DNA of 64,000 nt from the NCBI GenBank assembly GCA_000384615.1, contig ARQU01000001.1, positions 87,684-151,683 of the forward strand. Direction: 5' to 3'. The DNA is from an alpha proteobacterium SCGC AAA536-G10. Its GTDB lineage: Bacteria; Pseudomonadota; Alphaproteobacteria; Puniceispirillales; Marisalimonadaceae. How positions within the stretch are numbered: the first letter of the stretch is position 1; every line of letters starts with the position of its first letter. The position numbers and the translations under genes were made by a program. The notes under the pieces were generated by a model. The model made no database searches, was not told where the DNA came from, and worked only from the letters and a program-made list of their open reading frames with translations. Positions 36,170-44,257 of the stretch are shown here, one piece after another.

Positions 36170-36681
36170 TGAAATCAATAAATATTACACCAAATCTTGT
36201 TACTAGTATTATAAGTATTATATCTGGAATTTTTATTTTTCTTAAAATACCTACAGAAGTGGAAAAGCCATTATTGCTTTTTGGTCAATCATCTTCTGAA
36301 ATAGATCCAAAGATTGTTCCTGCTATTATATCTTTCATGTTTTTTATATTTGGTTTGTATACTCTATTCTTTGAAAGAGAGGATAAAAGTATAAATGTTT
36401 GGCCTTCATTTTCAAAAGAAATGCTTTTAAATGTTTTAGTTACAATTATTTTTTTATTTGGTTATTCATTAACATTTGAGTCCTTAGGATTTGTTCTATC
36501 TAGTTTTCTTCTCATTTTCTTTTTGAGCAATTACATGGGAAATGTAAATTTAAAATTTGTGACTTTGATTGCATTTATTTTTCCTATTACTGTTTTTTTT
36601 ATTTTCGTCAACATAATGCATGTTTTTTTACCAGCCTTTCCCTTTTTGGAAATGCGGATTGGTAATTTTTTAATAATGTAA
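36169..36681 (+). CDS. tctB: Tripartite tricarboxylate transporter small subunit TctB
   Basis: The small membrane subunit of a TTT-family secondary uptake system. The 170-aa protein has four predicted transmembrane helices at roughly residues 8-25, 44-64, 84-104 and 128-155, the usual TctB topology. It is highly diverged in sequence, as TctB always is. The assignment rests on topology plus position immediately before tctA and tctC. The start overlaps the Gfo/Idh stop by one base, and tctA follows after 9 nt. Confidence 0.85.
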   Translation: MKSINITPNLVTSIISIISGIFIFLKIPTEVEKPLLLFGQSSSEIDPKIVPAIISFMFFIFGLYTLFFEREDKSINVWPSFSKEMLLNVLVTIIFLFGYSLTFESLGFVLSSFLLIFFLSNYMGNVNLKFVTLIAFIFPITVFFIFVNIMHVFLPAFPFLEMRIGNFLIM

Positions 36682-36690
36682 GGTGAATAT

Positions 36691-38229
36691 ATGTTAGAAA
36701 GTTTTTTTAATTCTTTTCCTTTACTTTTAGGAAGTGGTAATTTTCTAACAATTATTTCTGTAATAGCTTTAGGTCTTTTAATTGGTTTGTTTGTTGGTGC
36801 ATTACCTGGATTAACTACCTTAATGGCAATGGCTATTGTACTTCCTATATCATTTTTTATGGATCCTTTGGTTGGGATCCCTTTTTTGATTGGTGTATAC
36901 AAAGGAGGAATTTTTGGAGGTTCTATTCCGGCAATCCTAGTTTCATTACCTGGAACGGGCGCATCAGTGGCAACTACCTTCGATGGACCACCCTTAACAA
37001 AAATGGGAAAAGGCAGAAAAGCACTTGAAACTGCATTATTTTCCTCTGTAATAGCTGATTTTTCAAGTGATATTGTTACTATTCTTCTTATTGGACCTAT
37101 AGCTTTAGTCGCATTATTAATAGGACCCCCTGAGTTAGCAGCTATATTATTTTTAAGTATTTTAATTATTTCTTCTACATCAAGTGGAAGTGTAGGAAAA
37201 AATATGATTATGTTAGCTGCAGGACTATTCATAGCTATGATTGGTCAAGACCCAATAGCGGCATTATCAAGATTTACGTTTGATGTTTTTGAACTTAGAG
37301 CTGGTGTTCCTTTATTACCAATGCTTATAGGATTATTTGCTGTTCCAGAGATTTTAATAAATATTGAAACTAAAGCCAAAGAATTTGTAAAAACAAAACT
37401 AAATTTAAAAAAAGAAGAAAAATTAACTTGGGAAGAATTTTTAAAGTTAAGAAAAACAATCCTCAGAAGTACTGTCATAGGAACAACCATTGGTATGATT
37501 CCTGGAGTTGGTCAGGTTGTTGCAGCTTTTGTAGGATACGCGGCAGCAAAAAATTCTTCAAAAACACCTGAAAAATTCGGAAAAGGAGAATTAGAGGGAA
37601 TTGCAGCACCAGAAGCTGCAAATAATGCTGTAAACGGCCCCACTCTTGTTCCACTGTTAACACTAGGAATACCAGGAGATAATATCACTGCTATTTTACT
37701 TGGAGCCTTTATTGCACATGGCTTAAGGCCTGGACCAGAACTAATGTCAGAGCAAGGAAGTATAGTTTTTGCAATTTTATTATGTATGTTAATTGCTAAT
37801 ATTCTATTTTTGATTTTAGGTTATTTTACAATGCCATTATTTTCAAAAGTAGTAACAATAAAAAAGTCTTATTTAATTCCTTTAACAATCATTTTTGCAT
37901 TTGCAGGGTCATTTGTATTTAGACATAATCCTGCTGACTTATATTTTTTGTTATTTTTTGGAATTTTTGGTTATATATTAAAAAAACTTCAATTTGACGT
38001 AACACCTTTAGTTATGGCTTTTATTTTAGCCCCATCTTTAGAATATGCATTTGGCCAAACATTAAGTTTAGGCGATGACAATGTTTTAATGTATTTACTC
38101 TCTGAAAGACCAATAGCTGCTCTTATTATTGTGTCTACTCCAGTAATAACTTGGAAACTTTTTCAGAGAAGTAAAAAGTTGCGTGACGTCGCAACTTCAC
38201 TTACCTCATCGCAGGTAAAATCAAGTTAA
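36691..38229 (+). CDS. tctA: Tripartite tricarboxylate transporter large permease TctA
   Basis: The main translocation subunit of a solute/Na+ or H+ symporter fed by a periplasmic binding protein. The 512-aa protein has about 11-12 helices and all hallmark TctA motifs: LFVGALPGLTTLMAMAI near residue 32, GVYKGGIFGGSIPAILVSLPGTG near 69, GMIPGVGQVVAAFVGY near 267, FGKGELEGIAAPEAANNA near 291 and TLGIPGDNITAILLGAF near 326. Intact. Together with tctB and tctC this forms a complete system. Substrates in the family range from citrate and tartrate to aromatic acids; here the amidohydrolase and Gfo/Idh neighbours hint at an organic acid. Confidence 0.96.
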   Translation: MLESFFNSFPLLLGSGNFLTIISVIALGLLIGLFVGALPGLTTLMAMAIVLPISFFMDPLVGIPFLIGVYKGGIFGGSIPAILVSLPGTGASVATTFDGPPLTKMGKGRKALETALFSSVIADFSSDIVTILLIGPIALVALLIGPPELAAILFLSILIISSTSSGSVGKNMIMLAAGLFIAMIGQDPIAALSRFTFDVFELRAGVPLLPMLIGLFAVPEILINIETKAKEFVKTKLNLKKEEKLTWEEFLKLRKTILRSTVIGTTIGMIPGVGQVVAAFVGYAAAKNSSKTPEKFGKGELEGIAAPEAANNAVNGPTLVPLLTLGIPGDNITAILLGAFIAHGLRPGPELMSEQGSIVFAILLCMLIANILFLILGYFTMPLFSKVVTIKKSYLIPLTIIFAFAGSFVFRHNPADLYFLLFFGIFGYILKKLQFDVTPLVMAFILAPSLEYAFGQTLSLGDDNVLMYLLSERPIAALIIVSTPVITWKLFQRSKKLRDVATSLTSSQVKSS

Positions 38230-38253
38230 TTTCTCATTTGAAAGGAGGAAAAA

Positions 38254-39201
38254 ATGAATAATTTATTAAAAACTCTTATAGCTATATTGGCTATTATTAA
38301 CTTTTCGTGGATAGCAAAAGCTGACTATCCTGAAAAGCCAATTACGATGGTTATCCCTTTTGGCCCTGGGGGATCTCACGACTTAAATGCCAGAGTCTTT
38401 ACAAGTATAATTCCACAATATCTAGGAAATGCAATTATAGTTAAATTAGTTCCAGGTGCTAGTGGTCAAACTGGAACTGCTATGGTAGCTCAAGCAAAAC
38501 CAGATGGTTATACACTTTTGTTTACTCATAATTATGTGGATCAACTTCAGCATCATGTAAAAAAGTTACCTTATAAGCCTTTAAGTGACTTTGTTACTGT
38601 CGGAAGATTAAACTATGCCGCTGCTTGTATGATAGTTTTAAGTAAATCTAAATATCAATCAGTTCAGGATGTTTTTGATGCGGCTAAATCAAGCAATGGT
38701 AAGTTAAAACTTGGACATTCAGGTATGTGGGGAGCAACAATGGTTCCAATGGCTCAATTAATGTCTTGGGGCAAGGTAAATGCTAACTTAACGCCTTTTA
38801 AAGGCGGCGGTCCTATGGTTAAAGGGTTACTAGCGGGAGATGTAGAGGCAGTATTACACTTTCCATCAGTAATTAAAGGTCAAGGATCAAAAGTTAGAAC
38901 TTTAGCATGTGGAGCAAAAGAAAAAAGTCTTGGGACACCTCCAACATTTGAAGAACTAGGTTTTACAGGACAAATTGGGTATATGGACAGGATTTTGATG
39001 GCACCTGCAAAAACACCGCCTGAACGAATTAAAATTCTTCAAGATGCTCTGTCAAAGCTAAAAGATGACAAAACATTCAAAAAATTTATGAAAAGATTAG
39101 GCGAAAACATGAAATTTATGAGTGGTCCAGATTACGAAAAGATTAGAGCAGAAAAATCAAATAATTATAAATCTTTAGTTAAGCAAATGACTAAAGGTTA
39201 A
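38254..39201 (+). CDS. tctC: Tripartite tricarboxylate transporter binding protein TctC
   Basis: The periplasmic solute-binding protein for TctAB. The 315-aa protein has a signal peptide ending in IAKA (cleavage near residue 23), followed by the mature start DYPEKPITMVIPFGPGGSHDLNAR and GASGQTGTAMVAQAKPDGYTLL, both typical of the Bug/TctC family. The carboxylate-coordinating loops GPGGSHD and KPDGYTL are present. A very strong AAAGGAGG precedes the ATG, in line with the high dose expected of a binding protein. A perfect 10-bp hairpin follows the stop. Unlike many clusters with many orphan TctC genes, this is a single complete set. Confidence 0.94.
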   Translation: MNNLLKTLIAILAIINFSWIAKADYPEKPITMVIPFGPGGSHDLNARVFTSIIPQYLGNAIIVKLVPGASGQTGTAMVAQAKPDGYTLLFTHNYVDQLQHHVKKLPYKPLSDFVTVGRLNYAAACMIVLSKSKYQSVQDVFDAAKSSNGKLKLGHSGMWGATMVPMAQLMSWGKVNANLTPFKGGGPMVKGLLAGDVEAVLHFPSVIKGQGSKVRTLACGAKEKSLGTPPTFEELGFTGQIGYMDRILMAPAKTPPERIKILQDALSKLKDDKTFKKFMKRLGENMKFMSGPDYEKIRAEKSNNYKSLVKQMTKG

Positions 39202-39210
39202 ATTTCAAAA

Positions 39211-39245
39211 TGGTATGCCTACATTAAAAGGCATACCAACTTTTA
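39211..39245 (+). terminator. Rho-independent terminator after tctC
   Basis: TGGTATGCCT (39211-39220) pairs perfectly with AGGCATACCA (39229-39238) around an 8-nt A-rich loop, followed by ACTTTT. It lies 9 nt after the tctC stop and ends just before the AEC transporter ATG at 39249, so it separates the two units or lowers read-through into the next gene. Confidence 0.85.
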
Positions 39246-39248
39246 ATT

Positions 39249-40136
39249 ATGTATCAAGAAATAATATCAATAACTGGACCTGTTTTTTTATTAATATTTT
39301 TAGGTTTTGCAGTTTCTAAATTTAAGATAGAGATTCACGAAAAAACATTAGGTTTTTTACTAACTCATATTGGATCTCCATGTCTAATCTTTCATACTTT
39401 ATCAACAACGAATATTGAATTAAATATTCTTCTTGAAATTTTCTTTGCAGCAATATCTGTAATTTTTATTTCATCCATTTTAGCTCTAATTGTTTTAAAA
39501 TTATTTAAAGAGGAGTTTAGTCCTTATTTTAGCTGTTTAATACATCCTAATTCGGCTAATTTAGCATTACCCTTATCTATATTAACATACGGAGAAACGG
39601 GTCTTATGTATGCTATTCCATATTATATTGTAGTAGCAATATCCCAAAATACATTTGGATATTTAACTATTCTAGGATCTTTTAGGTTTTTATATTTATT
39701 GTATCATCCAATTTTTGTATTAACTCTTTTAGGTTTGATAGTAATGACTCATAAAATATCTTTACCTCTAGTCATAATAAATACAACAAATTATCTTGGG
39801 CAAATAGTCATACCCATATCATTGATTTTATTGGGTTATTCGCTTTCAAATTTAAAGGTTAAAAACTTTATAAAAGGATTTTTTTATACACTTGCTCGTT
39901 TTTTTATTGGTTTAGGAAGCGCTTTATTCGTTTTATTTTTAATGGATATTACTGGTGTAAAGGCCGGTGTTATTTTGATTATGTCAACAATGCCAGTCGC
40001 GTTATTAAATTATATATTTACTGTTCAAATAAATAAAGACACAACAACTGTAGCCGGATTGGTTGTTATATCAACAATATCAACTTTGATAATCCTACCT
40101 TTTCTTTTGAGTATCATTTTAATGTATTTTAATTAA
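39249..40136 (+). CDS. AEC-family transporter (auxin efflux carrier type)
   Basis: This 295-aa protein has ten hydrophobic helices in two sets of five, the AEC/bile-acid-transporter-like layout. It has ITGPVFLLIFLGFAVSKF at the N-terminus, the HPNSANLALPLSILTYGE segment near residue 98, and VIPISLILLGYSLSNL near 185. Family members move malonate, malate or other weak organic acids. It starts 4 nt after the tctC terminator, so read-through at a reduced level is possible. The helix near residue 135 is slightly compressed compared with relatives. Direction of transport is not predictable. Confidence 0.85.
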   Translation: MYQEIISITGPVFLLIFLGFAVSKFKIEIHEKTLGFLLTHIGSPCLIFHTLSTTNIELNILLEIFFAAISVIFISSILALIVLKLFKEEFSPYFSCLIHPNSANLALPLSILTYGETGLMYAIPYYIVVAISQNTFGYLTILGSFRFLYLLYHPIFVLTLLGLIVMTHKISLPLVIINTTNYLGQIVIPISLILLGYSLSNLKVKNFIKGFFYTLARFFIGLGSALFVLFLMDITGVKAGVILIMSTMPVALLNYIFTVQINKDTTTVAGLVVISTISTLIILPFLLSIILMYFN

Positions 40137-40184
40137 AGTAATCTATAAGTTAATCTAATAACTAATTGTTTTTTATAAATTTAC

Positions 40185-40883
40185 TTAAGTATCAAATACA
40201 GCTACTGCCCTAATAGGACTTCCAGTCCCTCCCCTGATTTTAAGTGGTAACCCAATAAATTTAAATCTACCTTTTCCAATAAGTTGATCTAAGTTTATTA
40301 AACCTTCTATATGTGTAAAGCCCATTTCTTTACAAACATTGTGAACTTCAAAATTATTTTTACCTGGAGTGCCTGGGCTTACAGCCTCAACCCCAAAGCT
40401 TGTTATACCTTGTTTTCCAAGCCATTCAGCAGATTTTCGTGTCAAACCAGGAAAATCAGTTAAAAATTTATTAGTGCCATAAGTCCTATCATAGTGAGCC
40501 ATATATAATAATACTGTATCTTTTGGGTTAATGCTTAATTCATCTCTTTCTAAAGCTGCTTCTAAATCTTCTATTGTTATATTAGACCTAAGTGGTTTAT
40601 GAGATAAATCTAAACAAATACCTTCTGTATAAAAATTCTCTAAGGGCATTTCATCAATAGATTTTGCATTAGGATCTGGGTCAAAATGTGAAAATGCATC
40701 TACATGAGTTCCAGTATGCTCTCCCATAGACATATACATAGATGCACACGAAAATTTTATTCCTTCTGCTTCTCTTATAGTTTTATGTGTTTGGTAATCA
40801 GATAGTACCATAGGGGGATGATTGGGAAGTGTGGGACATTTTTGATATATTTCAACAGAAAGATCAATTATTTTACTGTTCAA
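40185..40883 (-). CDS. Cyclase-family metallohydrolase (kynurenine-formamidase fold)
   Basis: This is a 232-aa Mn/Zn-dependent hydrolase. The signature HTGTHVDAFSH at about residues 54-64 is the HxGTHxDxxxH metal motif of the cyclase/KynB family. TVLLYMAHYDRTYG, FPGLTRKSAEWLGKQGITSFGVEAVSPG and the C-terminal LPLKIRGGTGSPIRAVAVF follow. Relatives hydrolyse N-formylkynurenine, isatin or cyclic amides and lactones. The TTG at 40883 is 6 nt after TTGGAG and is the likely start (MNSKIIDLS); an in-frame TTG at 40895 overlaps that ribosome site. It is divergent from the TRAP-type protein gene. Confidence 0.86.
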   Translation of the reverse strand: MNSKIIDLSVEIYQKCPTLPNHPPMVLSDYQTHKTIREAEGIKFSCASMYMSMGEHTGTHVDAFSHFDPDPNAKSIDEMPLENFYTEGICLDLSHKPLRSNITIEDLEAALERDELSINPKDTVLLYMAHYDRTYGTNKFLTDFPGLTRKSAEWLGKQGITSFGVEAVSPGTPGKNNFEVHNVCKEMGFTHIEGLINLDQLIGKGRFKFIGLPLKIRGGTGSPIRAVAVFDT

Positions 40884-40941
40884 TTTGTTCTCCAATTAGT
40901 TTTAATATAAAATTAAATTTAACATGTTTTAGGGTCTATTA

Positions 40942-41838
40942 ATGAAAAAAGTTATTAAAGTTGCAGGTTATCAAGGAGATGCTTCAGTCCATACAAGGTC
41001 AATGGATTTTTTTATTAATAAATTGTCCAAAACTTTTGATTTTGAATATGAAAAAGACATAACATTATCAGGAAAAAAAGCTTCATCTCTAATTGAAATG
41101 ACTAGAAACAACAATATACAAGTTTCGTATTTATGGTCTAGTTATTATGAAAAATTATTACCAGAAATACAACTCTTAGACTTACCTTTTTATTTCCAAA
41201 ATAAAAAAGAAGTAAAGGACTTAATTGAGATTAAGTTTAATGGATTTGTGTCAGAAAAGTTAGAAAATAATCTCAATTTAAAACTATTAGGCTTTTGGGA
41301 TAACGGTGCTAGACATATTAGCACAAATCGATCATTTATAAATGATGAAAACTCCTGTACTGATCTTAAAATTAGAACAACTCCTAGCAAATTACATATA
41401 AATATTTTTAATAGATTAGGTTTTAAATCTTGTCCTTTAGATGTCAGAGACTTTAAAAAAGCATTATCAAATAGTGAAATAGATGCTCAAGAAAATCCTT
41501 TAACTAACTTTTGGAATTTTGGAGTTCAAAATTCTCAAAAATACCTTACTTTATCCTCTCATCTTTTTGGTTTTTGTTTATTTGTCATTAATCATTATTT
41601 TTTCAATAAATTAAATGAACTAGAAAAAAAGTTAATTTTAGAAGCATCAAAAGAAACTATAAATTACCAATACAAGTTAGCAGAAGAGGATGATAAAAAA
41701 CTTATAGATATGATAAAAAAGGAAAACGTACAAATTTATGAAATGACAAATGTTGAAAAAAATAATCTATTGAGAAAAGTTAAAGATTTTCATAATAAGT
41801 TTTTTATAAAATTTCCAAATATGAATTTTAAATTATAA
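40942..41838 (+). CDS. TRAP-type (DctP-like) solute-binding protein without leader
   Basis: This 298-aa protein has the DctP/TAXI-like two-lobe pattern: DISLSGKKASSLIEM-like N-lobe segments, IQLLDLPFYFQNKKEV near residue 76, LLGFWDNGARHISTNR near 113 (the FWDNGxRxxxN block with the carboxylate-binding Arg), LKIRTTPSKLHINIFNRLG near 145 and SEIDAQENPLTNFW near 178. The family normally carries a cleavable signal peptide. Here the protein opens directly with MKKVIKVAGYQG, and no DctQ or DctM membrane subunits are in the window. It may be cytosolic, reach the periplasm another way, or have lost its leader. The gene is lysine/asparagine-rich like the host. Confidence 0.75.
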   Translation: MKKVIKVAGYQGDASVHTRSMDFFINKLSKTFDFEYEKDITLSGKKASSLIEMTRNNNIQVSYLWSSYYEKLLPEIQLLDLPFYFQNKKEVKDLIEIKFNGFVSEKLENNLNLKLLGFWDNGARHISTNRSFINDENSCTDLKIRTTPSKLHINIFNRLGFKSCPLDVRDFKKALSNSEIDAQENPLTNFWNFGVQNSQKYLTLSSHLFGFCLFVINHYFFNKLNELEKKLILEASKETINYQYKLAEEDDKKLIDMIKKENVQIYEMTNVEKNNLLRKVKDFHNKFFIKFPNMNFKL

Positions 41839-41840
41839 AT

Positions 41841-43043
41841 TTAAAAGTATGCTTCACCAGGCTTAATTGTTGGTTCCCATTCACAATCACCAAAAGGTCC
41901 ATCACCTTTGTTACTAACATAAGCAATTCTTTTATCATTAGTCTTACCTTCTAATAATGTTTTTTGTAGCCAATCCATTATATAATGATGACAGTCTAAC
42001 TTTCCTAAATTAGGAATACCCCACAATGGATGAAATTGATCTTCAATTACCCATAATTCTTTTTTACAAGTTAAATCTTCGTAAACCTCAACAGCGTCTT
42101 CTAATGGACATAGCGGATCAAATTCGCCGGTTGCCAATAAAGTTGGACATTTAACTTTATCAGCATATCCTTTGACAGTCATTTTTTCAGCCATTTTATC
42201 AAACTCCTCTTCATCATCCATGCCTGCCATATACATAAACATTTGTTTAAATCTAGGAGAAGAAACTGAAAATATAGTGTTATTTGGATTAAATGTAGCT
42301 ACGCCACTAGCTAATGCAGCTGGCCTATTATCATAACTTGCTAATCTCAGAGACCAATAACTGCCCATACTAACGCCATAAATACCAATTTTCTTAGAAT
42401 CAATCTCTTCTCTGGTCTCTAAATAATCTATAACTGCTGCCCCTGCTCTTTCATAGTTATCAGCAACAGCTCTAATTTTTTGAATATTTGAATTGCCTTG
42501 ACCAGGACCGTCCATTGATATCACGTGCATTCCTCTACTTACCCCAAGACTATTCATTACTCTTGGAAAATATTCTTTAGTTTGATCCATTCCAGGTACA
42601 TATATAACACAAGGTGCCTTCCTTCTGTCCGGTAATAGGTGCAACAAACATGAAATGGTTTTACCATCGTCAAAAGGTACTTCAACTCTTTCAATTGGAT
42701 AAGGTGCTAATACAGATCTTTTGTCTACCATTTCTTTTAATTTATTACTCAAGTAGATTTTAACGGGGTTATCATCAAAATAAATTGGATGTTGTGCCAT
42801 TCGGTAAGATTCTACAGCATGATCATAATGTTCAAGAGCTGTCGCTTTAAAACCATTTTTTTCAGCAGTTTTTGCTAAAGCTTCATCATGTTCAGCTTTT
42901 TTTCTCCACATTTTAGGAAGCATTCTGTAATTATGAGCTCTTGCTGGAGTTTCAGGATCGTCCCTTTCAAAATTTTGAACTCTACCCCTCATGTTAAGGG
43001 CTAAATCTAACATCCACTGCTGATTATCTCTTTTAGTTCTCAT
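41841..43043 (-). CDS. Alpha/beta hydrolase, FrsA/pseudooxynicotine-hydrolase-like
   Basis: This 400-aa enzyme has a helical N-terminal cap region (residues 1-120) and an alpha/beta-hydrolase core. The nucleophile elbow GVSMGS is near residue 223, the acid in GEFDPLCP near 308 and the His in DQFHPLWG near 338. The layout (long helical N-domain, VIYVPGMDQTKEYFPRV, DGPGQGNS) is that of the DUF1100/2,6-dihydroxypseudooxynicotine hydrolase group, which cleaves carbon-carbon bonds of 1,3-diketone-like compounds or acts as an esterase. The true substrate is unknown. It is followed on the same strand, upstream, by the tandem OsmC gene with a 13-nt gap. Confidence 0.82.
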   Translation of the reverse strand: MRTKRDNQQWMLDLALNMRGRVQNFERDDPETPARAHNYRMLPKMWRKKAEHDEALAKTAEKNGFKATALEHYDHAVESYRMAQHPIYFDDNPVKIYLSNKLKEMVDKRSVLAPYPIERVEVPFDDGKTISCLLHLLPDRRKAPCVIYVPGMDQTKEYFPRVMNSLGVSRGMHVISMDGPGQGNSNIQKIRAVADNYERAGAAVIDYLETREEIDSKKIGIYGVSMGSYWSLRLASYDNRPAALASGVATFNPNNTIFSVSSPRFKQMFMYMAGMDDEEEFDKMAEKMTVKGYADKVKCPTLLATGEFDPLCPLEDAVEVYEDLTCKKELWVIEDQFHPLWGIPNLGKLDCHHYIMDWLQKTLLEGKTNDKRIAYVSNKGDGPFGDCEWEPTIKPGEAYF

Positions 43044-43056
43044 GATAAGAAACTCC

Positions 43057-44244
43057 TTAATTAAAATTAATATTTATATTTGGTTCTAATGCTTTACTTA
43101 ATGTTGCATGAAGGTAACAAGTCTTCTCAGACATATCTATTAACTTTTCATTATGTTCGTCGCTAGCTGAACCATTCACGAATAAATGAGTGTCTAATGG
43201 TAGCATCTCAATTGATCCATTAGAATTTTCTTTGAATGTTGCATATTGTGACATTCTTAATCCTTCTATATTAAACTTTTGATGGTGAATATATCTATGT
43301 GTTTGTGTTAAAAAACAAAAGGAAATTGCAGCTCCCATTGTGTTTACTGGCGAAGGAGCAATTACACCATTAATATCCATACCAATTACAAAATGTGTCA
43401 TACCCGGCAAGCCTAAAACTGTATCAACTTCTATAATGTCATCTGAAGGTTTTGTAGTGCTTTGTCCAACTATAGTTCTAATAATTTTATTAAAATTACT
43501 ATTTTTAGAAACATTGTTAGATGATTTTGAAATATTATATCCGTCTACAGGTTCCACTTTTCCATTTGAAACTTCGCCAGTTTTTACAATCATTCTATCG
43601 CTAAAAAAATCATTTTTACTTGGTGAAGGTTGTTTATGATAGTAATTGTATGGATCTTCAGGATTATTTAAAGAACTTTCGTTTAAATTTGAAAGATTTT
43701 TCCTTCTACCATTTGCAATCAATGAAAATGTGTTTTTAAGAGGTGTCCTTAAAGCTGTTAAAACTGGGGATAATTGAGAACATTTATTTACCAAGCTCTC
43801 AATTTTAGATTGATCTTCTGAAGTTTTAATATCTAAATTTATTTCCGTTGGTTCTGCATGTCCTTCTCCATCTCCTTTAACAAAAGAACCAGTTAAATAA
43901 TAAGAATTTTTAACTTCGCATTTAATTTCATCTATTGATAAATTTTCTTTAGATGCAGTTTTTAAAATTCTTCCGACAATATCCCCATGTATAGAAGCAT
44001 TAAAAAACCCAAGAGGAAATGGTGCGAGGTCAGTTCCTTTTAAGTGTTTACCTTCATCAGAAGTCAATCTCCAGGAATGGGCATTTAAATCACCTTCGTA
44101 ACCTATAGTTTCTTTTTGTAAAAGAGCCATTTGACGGGTATGAGAAACGAAAGTTTTATTTAAATCGTCAGAATTAGTTGTAGTCCCTTTATTAATTAAG
44201 AATCCTAAAGGGTAACCATCTTTACTTATATCTTCGTATTTCAT
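43057..44244 (-). CDS. Tandem OsmC-family protein, one half thiol-less
   Basis: This protein of about 395 aa carries two OsmC-like domains. OsmC/Ohr proteins reduce organic hydroperoxides with a pair of cysteines. Domain 1 (about 30-185) keeps the central helix PFPLGFFNASIHGDIVG, but the peroxidatic Cys position is Ala/Ser, and the second Cys is Ser in QLSPVLTALR. Domain 2 (about 250-395) has both: SFCFLTQTHRYIHH near residue 307 and EKTCYLHATLS near 375. OsmC normally works as a dimer of single domains, so this looks like a fused pseudo-dimer with one active site. ATG 44244 is better spaced from AAGGAG than ATG 44247. It sits upstream of the alpha/beta hydrolase gene. Confidence 0.75.
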   Translation of the reverse strand: MKYEDISKDGYPLGFLINKGTTTNSDDLNKTFVSHTRQMALLQKETIGYEGDLNAHSWRLTSDEGKHLKGTDLAPFPLGFFNASIHGDIVGRILKTASKENLSIDEIKCEVKNSYYLTGSFVKGDGEGHAEPTEINLDIKTSEDQSKIESLVNKCSQLSPVLTALRTPLKNTFSLIANGRRKNLSNLNESSLNNPEDPYNYYHKQPSPSKNDFFSDRMIVKTGEVSNGKVEPVDGYNISKSSNNVSKNSNFNKIIRTIVGQSTTKPSDDIIEVDTVLGLPGMTHFVIGMDINGVIAPSPVNTMGAAISFCFLTQTHRYIHHQKFNIEGLRMSQYATFKENSNGSIEMLPLDTHLFVNGSASDEHNEKLIDMSEKTCYLHATLSKALEPNININFN

Positions 44245-44257
44245 CATAACTCCTTGT

